This document shows, in pieces, positions 1-39,051 of a DNA stretch of 64,000 nucleotides (positions are counted from its first letter, which is position 1; each line of letters starts with the position of its first letter). The DNA is from Aspidapion aeneum. Taxonomy: Eukaryota > Arthropoda > Insecta > Coleoptera > Brentidae. The stretch spans positions 42,550,409 through 42,614,408 of the forward strand of contig OY755045.1 of the NCBI GenBank assembly GCA_963576565.1. Direction: 5' to 3'. A program made the position numbers and the translations under genes. The notes beneath the pieces are model-generated. The model searched no databases, was not told where the DNA came from, and worked only from the letters and a program-made list of their open reading frames with translations.

Positions 1-284
1 CCATGATTTTTTCAAACTAACTTGTGAATTTGTAAAAGAACAACGAACCAAGATGTTGTTACGTAAATAAATGTAGGGATTTTTGGATTTCTCATGTGTA
101 TTTGTAAACTTTTATTTTGACCAAGGTTAGTTAGGGGCTTAAGTTGATTTGGTTATATTAACTAATAAGTTTTAATGTCAAAATTTTATCATATTAACTT
201 GTAAATTTGTCAAATAAATAGTAAAAGTTTTTCACGTAAATATATGTAAATATTTTTGGATTTATTTATTCATTTCACCCTGTA

Positions 285-1060
285 GCTCACCTCCCTTGTT
301 TTTTAAAAATGTGATTTTTCAAAATCTTTACTGCTATTTAGATATCACCCTGCAGCTTACCTACTGGAAGTAAATGAAATTTAGTAAGTGGTATGATTGC
401 TTAACGTGTTCCTAACTATTTTTTGCTAACAAACGCTCCTGACAACGTTGATTTTTAAAAACGTGATTTTTACGAAATTTTATTACTAATTTCGATATCA
501 CCCTGTACCTCATTTCCTGGACCTAACGGTGATACAGTCAGTTAATGGTATGATTGTTTAACGTATTCCTAACTATACTTTGCTAACAAAAGCTTCGGAC
601 AACCTTGCTTTTTAAAAATGTGATTTTTAGAAAATTTACACACACTAATAATTTCTATATCACCATGTAGCTCAATTCCTGGACCTGAAGGTGATAAAAT
701 CTGATAATGGTATGTGTTTCAAATAATTTTTTGCTAACGAAAGCTCTTGACAACATTGTTTTTTAAAAAATTTGTTTTTTAGAAAATTACGCTTCTAATT
801 TCGATATCACCCTGTAGGTCTCTCACGTCCTGGATCTAAAAATAATACAATAAGTTCATGATACATATTTTAATGTATTTCTTACTCTTATTTGCTAACT
901 AAAACTCCTGACAGAGTTGTTTTTTAAAAATGTGATTTTAATTAAGATTTACTACTATTTTCGATATCACCCTGTAACTCACCTCCTGGACCAAAATTTG
1001 ATCTAATCCGTAAATAGTAGTTTTTTAGGGCTATTTTCAACTTTTTATTGCTAAGTAGAA
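285..1060. repeat. ~155-bp tandem repeat array, about five degenerate copies
   Basis: A block containing GATATCACCCTGTA, then a variable spacer, then 'TTTGCTAAC-AA-GCTC--GACAA--TTG' and 'TTTTTAAAAATGTGATTTTT' recurs around 300, 430, 585, 735 and 895. Copies differ by several substitutions and small indels. No gene is seen in 1-1200. Confidence 0.85.
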
Positions 1061-1199
1061 AATTAGAATTTTTTAACAAATCTATAATATTAGGCACACA
1101 AGAAATTTTACATAATTATACAAACATTATTTTTAATTATACGAATTTATAGAAAGTTTGAAATTTATGTTTTAAAGGTTTGTTTCTTGGGTCCCGTTC

Positions 1200-2040
1200 A
1201 TTTTATTCATATTATGAACCTATTTTCAGGTCGGCTGTACGCAGTTCCCTGCCTATATGTGTGGCTCCCTCTAGGGAGCGTGTCGCAAACTTAAGTTTTC
1301 CTTGCACAAAGTGACCACGTGGTCGTGGCACCCCTGAAAAATTCCGCCTTCGACTTATTTTCGTCAGATGGAGACTGTGGCGACTATTCTTAGGGTCACT
1401 GCATCCTGAAAGCCTGGCATCTTCCAACGAGCGGATAGTTCACAACTTGCATTCCATTTGCTATTGGTTGACATAGTCAGGCGGGATTTTTAAAATTAAA
1501 ACTCTCCTGTCCTCGTTTTGGGAGGTTGAAATCGGTGTTAAACCAAACTGAAACAAAACCTAACCGTGGTCAATTGATGGGAAACGTATCCTGACCGGGG
1601 CGTATCTGGACAGGTTAGGATACGTTGTCGAATAATTTATCAGGGTTAGGTTAACACCAATTTCGACAGGAAAACAGGATAGGGAAGCTAATTAAAAAAA
1701 AATATAATATGTTTTTAAAAAACAATAAAAAAAAACTCATCGGCATATGCATAGATTTAGTTAAATTCAATAGGTATGTACTGCACAAACCACTACTCTT
1801 TTTAGTCACTTACAACTAGTATATATTCGTATTTTACGCCGAAAGCTGTAAACATAAAGTTTGTTAAATGCTTGACTGGTGGCACCATCTCTTAATATAA
1901 TATAATAATAATCTTAAACGGCAACGTTCAACATTAAAAAGTCAGCTGACTATTTCGACCAATAGCAAACGGAATGCAAGTTGTGAACTAGCCGCTCTCC
2001 CAGGGGTAGCGACACCAAACATAACCTCATTTACGAAAAA
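1200..2040. repeat. Foldback-like palindrome A around a shared core
   Basis: Arms at about 1438-1485 and 1946-2000 are inverted copies (GTTCACAACTTGCATTCC in both). Between them lies a core (1500-1690) that begins near CTGTCCTCGTTTTGGGAGG and is itself a loose inverted repeat (TTGAAATCGGTGTTA / TAACACCAATTTCGA). About 250 bp of AT-rich DNA makes the right side longer. A fragment of the same outer sequence (GTCGCTACCCCTGGGAG) recurs at 4875. Confidence 0.7.
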
Positions 2041-2822
2041 CTCAAATCTGACACTGTCAGGAGCATAGCTTTTTTTATGTTTAAAAAAATTAAATGGTTT
2101 ACAAATGTTACGTAAAGAACTGTCCGTCACATCCGGTATATAAATTTTACTGTCCAAATAAACAAACCTAAAAAAACTAAGTTTTTTATGATTTCAAATT
2201 TATTAGGACCCTGTGTCCAGCAGTCCACACAGCGAAGGAAACCAAAAATATAGTTTGCATGTTTTATATATATTCTAAAATATAGAAAACTATTATGTTG
2301 GGTTTTGTATTATTTAATAAATGTTTTATGCTCTCTATGGAATAAAGGTGTACGTTTAATCCCTTTTTTCATGGGCTAAGGTAGTATTTCTTGTCCCCAG
2401 TGATTGAAAGTAATTTCTTTAAAACCATAAAGGCAAAATATAGGTTTTTGGATTATTTTATTTTATCATAATACAAAAAACAAAAAGGAATATATACACG
2501 ATACCGATTATTTTGTTCCAGCTTGCCGTAAGCTTACTTTACTTTGCCGATGGCTTGGTTCGTTTTGATCGTTATTGTGTCCTTAGGCATAGAATATTGC
2601 TTCCATATAAACGAAGCATTTAACTTTCTAGACTTCTCCAGGCTGTAAACCAGGAAACTGTGAAATTTTCGAAATTCTGTTTATTGCATCATTTCCATGC
2701 CCATCTCAAAGTAAGAATATGCTTTATTTTCCATCTTCGAGAAATGTAATTCGAACTTTTTCTCGAGTAAACTTAATTAGTTTGTTATGAAATAAATAAT
2801 ATTTTTCCACATTGTTTGTTAT

Positions 2823-2874
2823 AAGGTCACTCATCGTCAAGCAAGCTTTACCTTGCTTGACGATGAGTGACCTT
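2823..2874. repeat. Perfect 23-bp-arm hairpin
   Basis: AAGGTCACTCATCGTCAAGC... (2823-2845) and its exact reverse complement (2852-2874) are separated by 6 nt. No target duplication or transposon end is evident. Surroundings (2045-3400) hold no recognisable gene. Confidence 0.9.
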
Positions 2875-3424
2875 TGTTTGTTAGCATCTGACTGACTTTT
2901 GTTTAATGTAATGCCTTGACAACTATCACTGCCCACTGTTTTTTTATATACTTGACATGCTAAAACTACAGTACGGTAAGTGGTTTAATACCTATTTATT
3001 TAGTTTATGATTATTATTATTTTTAGTATATAAAAATAAACCTTGGCATTAAAGTCCCTTTTAGTCACTTAGCAAATTATAGCCCTTCTTCCGGTCGAGC
3101 ATGAAAATTCCCGCCGTGGTATTAAAAGTAAACACTGCACGCTCCAGGTTTATAATATACCTACTATTATTTTTATTATTGTTCAAAAAAAAGCGGGCGG
3201 CGAAGAAAAGGTCGAAAATACAAAAAGTCGAAAATACAAAAGTTCGAAAGTACAAAAGGTCGAAAATACAAAAGATTGAAAAACAAAAGGTTCAAACAAA
3301 GATCGAAAGTAGCTACACTGTAATGATTGCAAAACAAAGTAGAATTAAGAGACACACAGGTACACACACACACACTCATAGAAAAGTTTTTAAAAAATCA
3401 ACATCCAATAAAAACTCAAGGTAG

Positions 3425-4360
3425 CAACACGACGGGTCGCAGAACTTTGTTCGAAAACATTTTCTTCGAACGGAAATTTTTATGAAAACCATTTCTTCTA
3501 ATGAAAATTTGTTTGAAAACATTTTTTTTAAACGGAAATTTATTCGAACACCATTTCTTTGAACGGAAATTTGTTCGTAAGTAATAGTTGTTCAAAAACA
3601 TTTTCTTCGAATAGAAATCATTTTCTTCGAAAGCAAGTTTTTCGATAAAAGACGCTCTAGACCTGGATTTCCAAACCTAATACAATTCATATAGTTTGAC
3701 TACGGCAAGGTCTTTTTAACATATTTTTTCAAAAAAACCCTGACTTCTTTCCCGGGATCGTAAACATTCTGAAAATTTGTCTACTTTCCTCCTTTTGGAA
3801 GGTTGAAATTGGTATTTTCCTAAACTTTGTCAATTGATCGCAAACGTATCCGAACCGGTCCAGATACCTCCTGATATGCTCAATTAAGAAAGGTTAGAGT
3901 AACACCGATTTCAACCTTCCAAAATGAGGACCGGAAAGCTAATTTAGGGAAATCATTTTTCGACAATAGGTCTCGGTTGGTTCGGTTTGGTTTCACACCC
4001 TCTAGGATCCCGGGAAAGAAGTCAGGGAAGTTTTTATTTCCAAAAATTGTTAGAAAAAAACCCCATTAGTCGAACTATATGAGTTGTGTTAAGTTTGGCA
4101 AGCCAGGTCAAATTTTTTTTCGAAAAATTTGTTTTCGAAAAAATGTTTTTGAACAAATTTTCATTTTAAAAAAATATTTTCGAACAAATTTCCGTTCAAA
4201 GAAAATGTTTTCGAACACATTTCTGTTCGAAGAAAATGATTTCGAAAAATTTCTGTTTGAAGAAAACGTTTTCGAACAATCTTTTGTTCGAAGAATATGT
4301 TTTAGAACAATTTTTGGTTTAAAGAAAATGATTTTCGAAGTTTATGCTTTCGAACAATAA
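3425..4360. repeat. Foldback-like palindrome B with 30-40-bp sub-repeats
   Basis: The outer arms are arrays of an 'TTCGAACGGAAATTTGTTCG'-like unit, in one direction at 3440-3640 and inverted at 4110-4360. Inside them 3650-3770 and 4005-4110 are inverted copies (both contain CTGACTTCTTTCCCGGGATC or its complement). At the centre (3785-3945) lies the same core as in palindromes A and C. Apparent small ORFs in the arrays are repeat artefacts. Confidence 0.8.
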
Positions 4361-5880
4361 TATTAAGATATTTATATGAAATGTACTATAAAAATATAAA
4401 TAATTAAGCCGAACCTTACGAAAACTCGAACTGTATTTGGGCATTTTTTGTCTTTTGATAAAATGTAAAATTCGGAATAAAAAGATACTAAAAAACCTTG
4501 GAAAATAAATTAAACAGTGCGAAAAATAGCGTATAAACATCGTGATAAAATTTTCATTTTATCCCTTGATATATTATATACTATTAATAAACTTTTAACA
4601 TAGAAATGTATTTCTGTCCTGTTTGTTTATTTATTACGTATTATTTTTATACAAAAACAGAAATAATATTTAAAAGAAAATAATTTTTAACAATAATACC
4701 TACAATAAATATTCATAACCCAAAAACTCAAGGAACATATTTTTTATTTCTTAAGCTGTATAAAAACGAGTTCTTTTTAAGTTCTATTAAAACATTTTTC
4801 TTTTCTCAGACTGTATAAAAATGAGTATTTTTCACGAACGTCTATGGAATTTTGAGTACGGTTTTGACACTCGTGTCGCTACCCCTGGGAGACGCTAGAC
4901 TTCCAGGATGCAGTGACCCTAGTATTTCTAATTACACTATCCAAAACCTTATGGGGCAGCCTTCGTGTTAGTTTACGACAGAGACAATTTATTATTTTCT
5001 CTCTGGTTTACGAAGCCTGTGTCATGGGCCGTCACTGAAGAACAGCAGTTTCTATATGGGAGGACCCCCCAGAATAAAAAACTATATACGTGCCTAGCTT
5101 TTTTTAAAAGTAAAAAAATAATCACCACTTCAATAATTTGACCAGGATCCTGACTTAGTCAGATTTTTCTGGCAGATTTTAAAGAAATAATTTGACATTC
5201 CCTTAAAAATCCGTTCAAATATAACGGTGGCAACAGCGTAGAGCTAATTTTGTAGCGACCTTTCCACGACATGCAGTTAGTCCCTCTTTGTTAATTTTAC
5301 CGTGAAAAACAAAGAAAGAAAGTAAACTTAGCTGACCTCATAAAGAAAACGAGTAGGACTCATAAATTTGAAAGAAATGTGACGAAATGTGACGAAATTT
5401 GACATTTCAGTTTGTGTGGTTAATAGTGAATTTATTTACAATTTTTAAATTAAAAATTTTCAACAAATTACGGTTTTTAATTAAAAACAAATATTATATC
5501 GTGACGCTACATCTATCAAAAAGTGGGAAATGGCCTTTTAGGTAAGTGTTTAAGTTTAAAAATTGCCTTTTAAACGAGAAATCTTAAGCGCCAGATTATG
5601 TCACATTTTGTCAAATTTCGCCAGATTTTTTGAAATGTAAAGAATTGACCCCAAACGATCACATTCAGTTGTATTTTAAGTTTTGTGTAATAAAAAATAA
5701 AGCGGGCTAAAAAAAATAAAGACAATACGTCTAAAAAATTATAATTTATAAGGATGTACTAAAAAACAGTAGGAAAATTGCCTTAGTTTTCAAAAAATTC
5801 AAAAAATTTAGTTGTTTATATCATATCTAACTTTTGCTTACAAAAATCAGCTGGACCACCAGTGACGTGAAAAATTCGAC
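4361..5880. other. AT-rich stretch without a recognised gene
   Basis: Only a ~60-bp fragment related to palindrome A (4864-4925) and short repeated 'GAAATGTGACGAAATTTGAC' motifs near 5375-5405, with loosely inverted relatives near 5595-5635, are seen. Confidence 0.6.
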
Positions 5881-5885
5881 ATATA

Positions 5886-6865
5886 TACAGGGTGTTTCCT
5901 AATTGAATGTCAATATTTATGGGGGTGATTTTTGGGCCAATTTTAAGAAAAAAACTTCATATGAACATATGTCCTAAACGTCTTACCTTTTGAGAGACAG
6001 GGTGTCCAAAAGTTGATATTAACCGAGATACAGAGTGTTAAATTTTATTTTTTAATTTCGATTTTCTTTAATAACTTTTGTATAATCCATATTTTTGCAT
6101 AAACATTTGGGCTAGGGCGTTTTTTGAGATGACTAATTCGATTTTGGTAAAATTTTTTGTGAATATTGTGCAGGATGTTCTCTGAGTCACTACCATTACA
6201 TTAAAATCGGTGTATCTTTTTTGTGCTTCGGTATATACAAGTTTATATTTAAAATATAATTTTCCTTATCATTTTTATGTAAAAATGCAATAAAAACTTT
6301 AAATGCGAAAATCTCGAAAACCGTTGCTCGGAGCGACATCAAAACAGTAAAAATTTTTTACATAAAAATGCTGATTTAAATCATATTTTAAACAAAAACT
6401 GGTATAGACCGAGGAACAAACAAGAGACACCGATTTTAATCTAATAGTAGTAACCCAGAGACCACACTGTACAGTGTACAATAAATTTTTTTGCGAAAAC
6501 GAATTGCTCGTCCCCAAAAAACACCTGCCCCAAATTTTTTTGCAAAAATATTGATTGGTAAAAAAGTAATTAAAGAAAAACGAAATAAAAAAAATAAATT
6601 TTAAAGCTCTCGATTAATATTAACTTTTGGACTAAGGCAAGTGTAGCGAAATGGTAATACAGTCGAACCTCTATAACTCGAACCTGAAGGGACAACCAAA
6701 ACAGTTCGAGTTATGGAGAGTTCGAGTTAAAGAGGTTTAAATACGTGCAGGGACCACTTAAAAGATTCGAGTTATAGAGGTTCGAGTTAGAGAGGTTCGA
6801 CTGTATTTTGATCCAAGGAATCTACAGTTTTACTATGTACCATTAGTTCTAGGACACCCTGTGTA
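5886..6865. mobile_element. TIR element with TACAGGGTGTT-type ends, palindromic interior
   Basis: Ends TACAGGGTGTTTCC (5886) and GGACACCCTGTGTA (to 6865). The interior 5996-6300 is largely the inverted copy of 6330-6640 (for example CAAAAGTTGATATTAA versus TTAATATTAACTTTTG). No transposase is seen, so it is non-autonomous. The right arm is split by a separate MITE at 6658-6805. Confidence 0.75.
6658..6805. mobile_element. Tigger/pogo-like MITE (CAGTCGAACCTCTATAACTC)
   Basis: TA-flanked 146-bp element with long TIRs: CAGTCGAACCTCTATAACTC at the left and its complement at the right. TIRs of this form and TA duplication are typical of pogo/Tigger-derived MITEs. Nested in the 5886-6865 element. 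Confidence 0.85.
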
Positions 6866-7198
6866 GGTATCTATGGTATGGATGTCTAAAAATATTAATA
6901 TTAGCCCGGTACAACGTGAACCGTTTTTTTACCAGTATTTTGAAAAATCGCTTTGGGAAATCAAATCGAATTTTGTTTTTACAGTACAGTACAGTACCAT
7001 ATAGATTTTATTTTTGAACTTCTTTAGTTTTTGTGGGTAGTGAATTGAACTGAGCCGTCAGGCTCGGCTATGTAAGGCTCATTCGGGTGAATTCGGCTCG
7101 AGTCGACTAACTATGAGAGACACTTCAGCGAGCGATATGATGATGCAGATGAAGGCCAGTATTATTAATTTATCGCTTTTATGTATGTATGATTGATA

Positions 7199-9060
7199 TT
7201 AGTTTGCTCTAACATATGCTTTTTGTAGGTCCACAAAGGTAACATGAGTCTCTATATTTCTGGCGCTCCTTTTCTCAATTACTTGTTTAAAACAAAAAAC
7301 ATTATCACTACAAGATCTGCCTGCGCGAAACCCACTTTGCTCTTCTTCTTCTTGTTCATGAAAATCATTCTCTATTAGATCTCTAAGAATCCTACCGTAC
7401 AATCTACTTAGAGTACTGGTTACTGAAATTCCTCTGTAATTGTTGCAATCCAGCTTGTTTCCTTTTTTATGTATTGAGGATATGAATGCAATTTTCCAAT
7501 CATTAGGTACTGGATGTCCGTTTATGCATTGGTTAATAATATATGTGAGATTTTCGAGTAGTTTCTCTGATCCATATTTGAGCATTTCAGCATATATTCC
7601 CCCAGGTCCGCTAGCTTTTCCGGATTTAAGCTTTTTAATATTATTCTTTATCATTTCTTTTTCGATGATTACTTCCTCTCCATGTACTTCTATGTCTCTT
7701 CTCGGAGAGGCTGCCACATATTCGGGTCTCGTCTCCTGCAGCAGTCCCTTGTAGTGTTCTGTCCATTGTTCTGGTTTGATTATCTGGATGTTTATTTTTT
7801 CTTTTGTTGGGTTTTTTACTGTAGAAATGAATTTCCATACTTCAGAACTCTGCCTACCTCCTACGTGTGTATTTATGTCGTGGCACTTGCGCTCGAACAT
7901 TTCATTTTTTTCTGTACGTATCAAATTTCTTAGCTGTCTTCTGGTTTCCCTGTAGATTTCTAGGTCGCTTTGCTCCTTAGTACTGAGCCATTTCAAGTAT
8001 GTACGTTTTTTCTCTTTGACCATTTCCTGTATTTTGTCCGTCCACCAAATCTTCCTGTTATTTCTATTATCTTGGTACCCAACAGCTTCGTTGCTTGCTT
8101 CCTTCAAGCTTTTTATTATGTTTGTATATATCTCTTCAAATGAGTGATTTGTGTTTATTAATTTTTCATCTAATCGGTTCTGATACAATCTTTGAGTACT
8201 TTCGATTTCTAGACTTCTAAAGTTGTATTTTTGATTGTCTTCGATGCTTTCTAGGTTTCCATTTTCTCTAATACTTTCGTCCTTATTTGTTTTTCTTAAA
8301 GGGAATAATATTTTTGCTTTTACCAGATGGTGGTCAGATCCACAGGTAACACCACGAAGTGCTCGCACATCATACCACTTTAATTGCGAGTGTTGTCCAC
8401 CTATAGCATAATCAATTATTGATTTAAGATTTCTTGTTGGCTGAATCCAGGTATATCGATGAATATCCTTATGTTTAAAAAAACCATTATTTATTTTTAG
8501 GTTGTGGGTTTCACACAATTGCATCAGTCTTAAGTCATTATCATTTGTTACTTCCTCTCCAAATGGTCCTATCACTTTGCTCTGGGTTTGCCTACCAGTT
8601 CGGCTATTAAAATCGCCAAGCATAATTATTTCTCTAGTATTACCGATTTTTGTGATAGTCTTATCAAGTTGATCAAAGAACATATGTTTTGTAGCTACTC
8701 TTTCGTTGTCTGATGGTGCGTAGACTGCTATTATGCTTATATTATGTCCAAGCATCTTCATGTTCACTCGAAGTATGTTTTCACTAATGCAATCATAGCC
8801 TGTAATTTTATTCTTTAGATTTTTCTTTATTAACAAGGATACCGCTCTGGCTGCTCTTCTTTCTTTTGGGACTCCAGTGAATATATGGACAAAATTACCG
8901 ACACTATTCGTACCTGTTCCTTTCTTTTTTGTCTCAGTGAGTGCAATAATATCGATTTTGCAATTCTGCACTTCGGTTGCAATAATGTCCAACTTTTGAT
9001 TCAGTCCCTGCTTTTTTCGTCTTTGTTTCCATCCTTTGCTCCGAGGCTTTGTTTAGGCTT
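7199..9060 (-). CDS. APE-type LINE ORF2 (RTE-like), 3'-truncated
   Basis: About 597 codons run open from near 8992 to 7199. The open frame extends somewhat upstream (GWKQRRKKQG) and no clear ATG start is fixed. The endonuclease shows IIALTETKK, YAPSD, IMLGDFNSRTG, SIIDYAI and TCGSDHHLVKA. The reverse transcriptase shows SGKASGPGGIYAEMLK, WKIAFISSIHKKGN, NYRGISV, EQSGFRAGRSCSDN and FVDLQKAY, the first catalytic Asp. It stops right after that motif: the FADD box, thumb and 3' UTR are absent. The lack of frame breaks suggests a young copy. RTE/BovB-like assignment is from motif style only. Confidence 0.9.
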
Positions 9061-9480
9061 TTTGGTAACTGCTTTGTTTTACAAGTATTAGAGAACCAGT
9101 CTAATGCCTCAACCCCCTACTTGGAGGGCCAGGATTTTTAATCAAGGTTTTACTCCTTTAGCCTTTGACGAGCCAACGCCATACTGTAAGGCAACAGCTG
9201 TAGTCTTTTATACTATCCCTAAAAGAAAGGGTTGCCACCTACGCTATGATCACTGTACGGAGGTCCATTCTCTCCGCCTTTCATATCGATGTGGTCTTCT
9301 CCCGTAACCCTGGGAAAGGGACCCTATACAGGTGCTAACTCTCCGGGTCAGAGAGTACCTAAAATCTACGGAGGGCAGGGGTCGATTCATTTCCCCTGAT
9401 AGACATCTGACGAGGCCTACCCGTACCCATTTTTCTTGTCTACTCAAACCAGAAGTAAATAAATTACTTATTAAATTGTG
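9061..9480 (-). mobile_element. Probable 5' leader of the LINE
   Basis: GC-richer DNA directly upstream of the LINE ORF on the minus strand, unlike the AT-rich surroundings. It ends around 9470 where AT-rich sequence resumes. No conserved coding frame was recognised. Assignment as LINE 5' UTR is inferred from position and composition. Confidence 0.5.
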
Positions 9481-10309
9481 TAATGTGTCAATTATTGCTG
9501 TTAATTTCCATATGATATTATGATAAAACCACGCAACAATATACAAGAATATGTTGTTCACCACATATTCACCTAATTTGCAAATTATTTTATATAATAT
9601 TAAGTACTTACCTACCAGTTAAATTAAAATCGAATCGTCTGCTATTAGTTATAAATTTATTATAAAAAAGAAAGTGTTAATAAATTAAGTGAAACGAGAA
9701 AAGACAATAAAAGATTTTTTTATTATAACTGGTGACGAAATATGTGTAGTAAAATTTAGCACAGAAACACGCTGTTTTAAAATGTTCTGATTTTATTGAC
9801 ATATTTTGACACTTTAGAAGAACAGCTGAACAAAATGCGAAACGCGGCGAATCCCATTTTTTTTCCAAACTTACCCGAAATTTATAAAGTTCACGTTGAC
9901 GGGTATCGTCAATCGTTACTTATGTCTCATTCATTCAAACGCATAAAAAAATTGAAAGAGTTCAATAGTCCCCGTCAAACCGTAACAGTAACGTCGAGTT
10001 TGTAATGGCGCCCTTAACGCTATGTCCACTCCTTATCCGCAACGTTCTTACGCTGTAATTATGTTCCTATAACTAACAATCCCTTCTAGCCCTAGCAAAA
10101 CACTACAAGGTTACACTTGCGTTCGCGCCAAGGCACTAAGGTGTACTAGAAAGATGAGGATCTAAAAACGATTTATAGGTCCAAGGTCCAGGGCCTGTAG
10201 TTGGAATTCCAAAAACCTTGATACGTACCTAATTCAAGAGATAAGTTAATAAACCATACAAAACCACTGACATTCAACATCGAGGCAAAATCACAAAATA
10301 ATGAAGAGA

Positions 10310-10735
10310 GGTCCCCCTTAACATTCCTAACCTGTGAGCTCCTGAAACTAAATAGGCACTGCACCCTGAGGCAATACCTACACAGAATGGAAATCTACGA
10401 AGATAAGTCCACTTGCAGACTATATGAATGAAGCCGACGAATCAGCCACTCACATAATTACCGAGTGCCGAGCGCTAACCTTCTGCAGATCCAAAAACCT
10501 CACGGAGGAAGACCCCTCCGAGGAGGCAGACTGTCAGAAAAGCCTACTAAAGAGGCTATTGCACCTCATAAGGTCTTCAAACTTTCTGAATCAGGAAAAA
10601 CACACAGCAAGAGATACTAATAAGCTAAGCAGCTTTAGTTTCAGGGTCTCCAAAACCTATAACATTGCTGTAGGAATGAATCAATCAATCAAGGGTGTAA
10701 TGATTCAAAATTGCATTTTGCATTCACCTTAAAAA
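10310..10735 (+). pseudogene. R1/Jockey-type LINE fossil, RNase H/C-terminal end
   Basis: Reads LLKLNRHCTLRQYLHRMEIY, then after frame changes DESATHIITECRALTF and KSLLKRLLHLIRSSNFLN. The 'L-GHC-LR-HLH-M------C--C---ETA-HI--EC-AL' pattern is the usual C-terminal end of insect R1/Jockey-like ORF2. Frameshifts and stops make it dead. It lies just downstream of the last visible transporter exon. Confidence 0.75.
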
Positions 10736-10835
10736 CAAAACGACAATAGTGACCATACGTTGCCAGTTGATTTAAATATTCAAGTGAAGTTAAACAAGTA
10801 AAAAAACTGTGTGTTATACATTCATAAAAACTTAC

Positions 10836-37676
<26,841 letters not shown>

Positions 37677-37759
37677 CTAAAAAAAAATTTTTTAAATAAA
37701 ATTGTAAAAATCGATTTGTTAAATTGTGCATTATTTATGTTTGTATTAGGAGTGAGCAT

Positions 37760-38850
37760 GGTATATAGATGGTCTGAAGCGAAAGTTTTGCATAAGGAGT
37801 CGCGTTGGTAAAAATGAACAAAACTTTATTCAAGCTGCATTTATAACGCAGAACAAAGAAGTTTTGCAGTCAACCAAGCACGGACATACCAAACATATGG
37901 GAACCACTCCTTGTGAAAAACAAGCGTCTTAGGATTATGAGGGGGAGGGCGTCATACATGACTGCACACCAAGTAGTACAAGGTAGTAGCCTATAGACTG
38001 GATTGTTTAGTTAACACTTGAAATAGGTCAGAGATACTTACTAACCGAAACGTCGTGTTTAAAATAAAGGCAATGAAAGTTCGAATTTTTAAAGCCATAT
38101 GTTAATATTCTAATTCTAGTTAAATAGTGTCTTTTGTTGCAAAATAATGAGAATTTTTAAATTTTTCCGCGGCATGAAGGTTTAATTTCTCGCTTTAGTG
38201 CTTGGGAAAAAGTGTTTCTTGGCGTGAATCCACACATGCTGTACATGCAGGCTTTATAAACTCATTGAAAACTTTTGCAGTCATTATTTTTCATTTTCAG
38301 TCGAACGACACTTATCAAACGCTAACGCAAAGATGTAAACATTTTCCGAATGCCTCCATGTTTGAACCGCGCTGGGATTTTATAGATCTTTTGGATAAAT
38401 TTATGGTTTTAAACTATAGCAATTTTTTCAGAGTTTTTTATATCTGACGAACTAACAAAATTACGAAGATTGAAATATTTTGCGGTCTTACTGTTCTCAT
38501 GCAATTCGTTGGTCTCACGAAGTGTCATAGCTTCATTACAAATAGTTCAGTTTTGGTTAATAAAATCACTTTTGGTCTAACTGCAGAAACAGACCTACCC
38601 CCTTTTCGCTTTTTAGCTCTCCTGACGAATTTACCAAATGGTAGTTAGGGCCCTTCGTGAAAAAGACAATATGCTTCTAAATTTAATTTTTTGTTTTATC
38701 AAATTGAGTGAGAATTTGTTTTGTCTATGGCTGGTACAATTTGGGACAGATACAAACAAAACTTTTATTAAAATCTGTAAAAATTACAGTTAAAAAAACG
38801 GAACTACTAGAAAGATCAGCTGATCCACACAGAACACGGTGAAGCTTAGC
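37760..38850. other. Region upstream of the first visible transporter exon; no exon recognised
   Basis: AT-rich, with an 81-codon plus-strand ORF (38202-38444) lacking recognisable features. No further His-rich or start-codon exon of the transporter was found here. Confidence 0.45.
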
Positions 38851-38861
38851 TCGAGGGTCAA

Positions 38862-39035
38862 GGTGGCGCCGCGGTGATTGGACTTCGAAAGCTTAAGTGT
38901 TCAAACCGGCAAACCCTGTCTAGCGAACGTAAGTCAAAGGTGTCAAAAAATGACGCGCCTGCTTAATTTCAGGGCAGACCCCAAGAAAAAAACAGTCCTG
39001 TCAGCAGGAGTCGGGCAGAAGGTCAAACACATGCA
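38862..39035 (+). repeat. Possible tRNA-derived SINE
   Basis: GGTGGCGCCGCGGTGATTGG resembles an A box and AGTGTTCAAACCGG a B box ~40 bp later, followed by a non-tRNA body with CAGGGCAGACCCC. Spacing and motifs suit an RNA polymerase III-derived SINE head; a single copy is seen here, so the call is tentative. Confidence 0.45.
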
Positions 39036-39051
39036 GTGATTTTTAGCTATA

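Noticed and set aside
4079..4360. 93-codon Phe/Lys-rich ORF
   Set aside because: It is a translation of the 30-40-bp sub-repeat array in palindrome B.
9104..9564. ORFs on both strands in the GC-richer block
   Set aside because: Best explained as the 5' leader of the adjacent LINE; no conserved motif in any frame.
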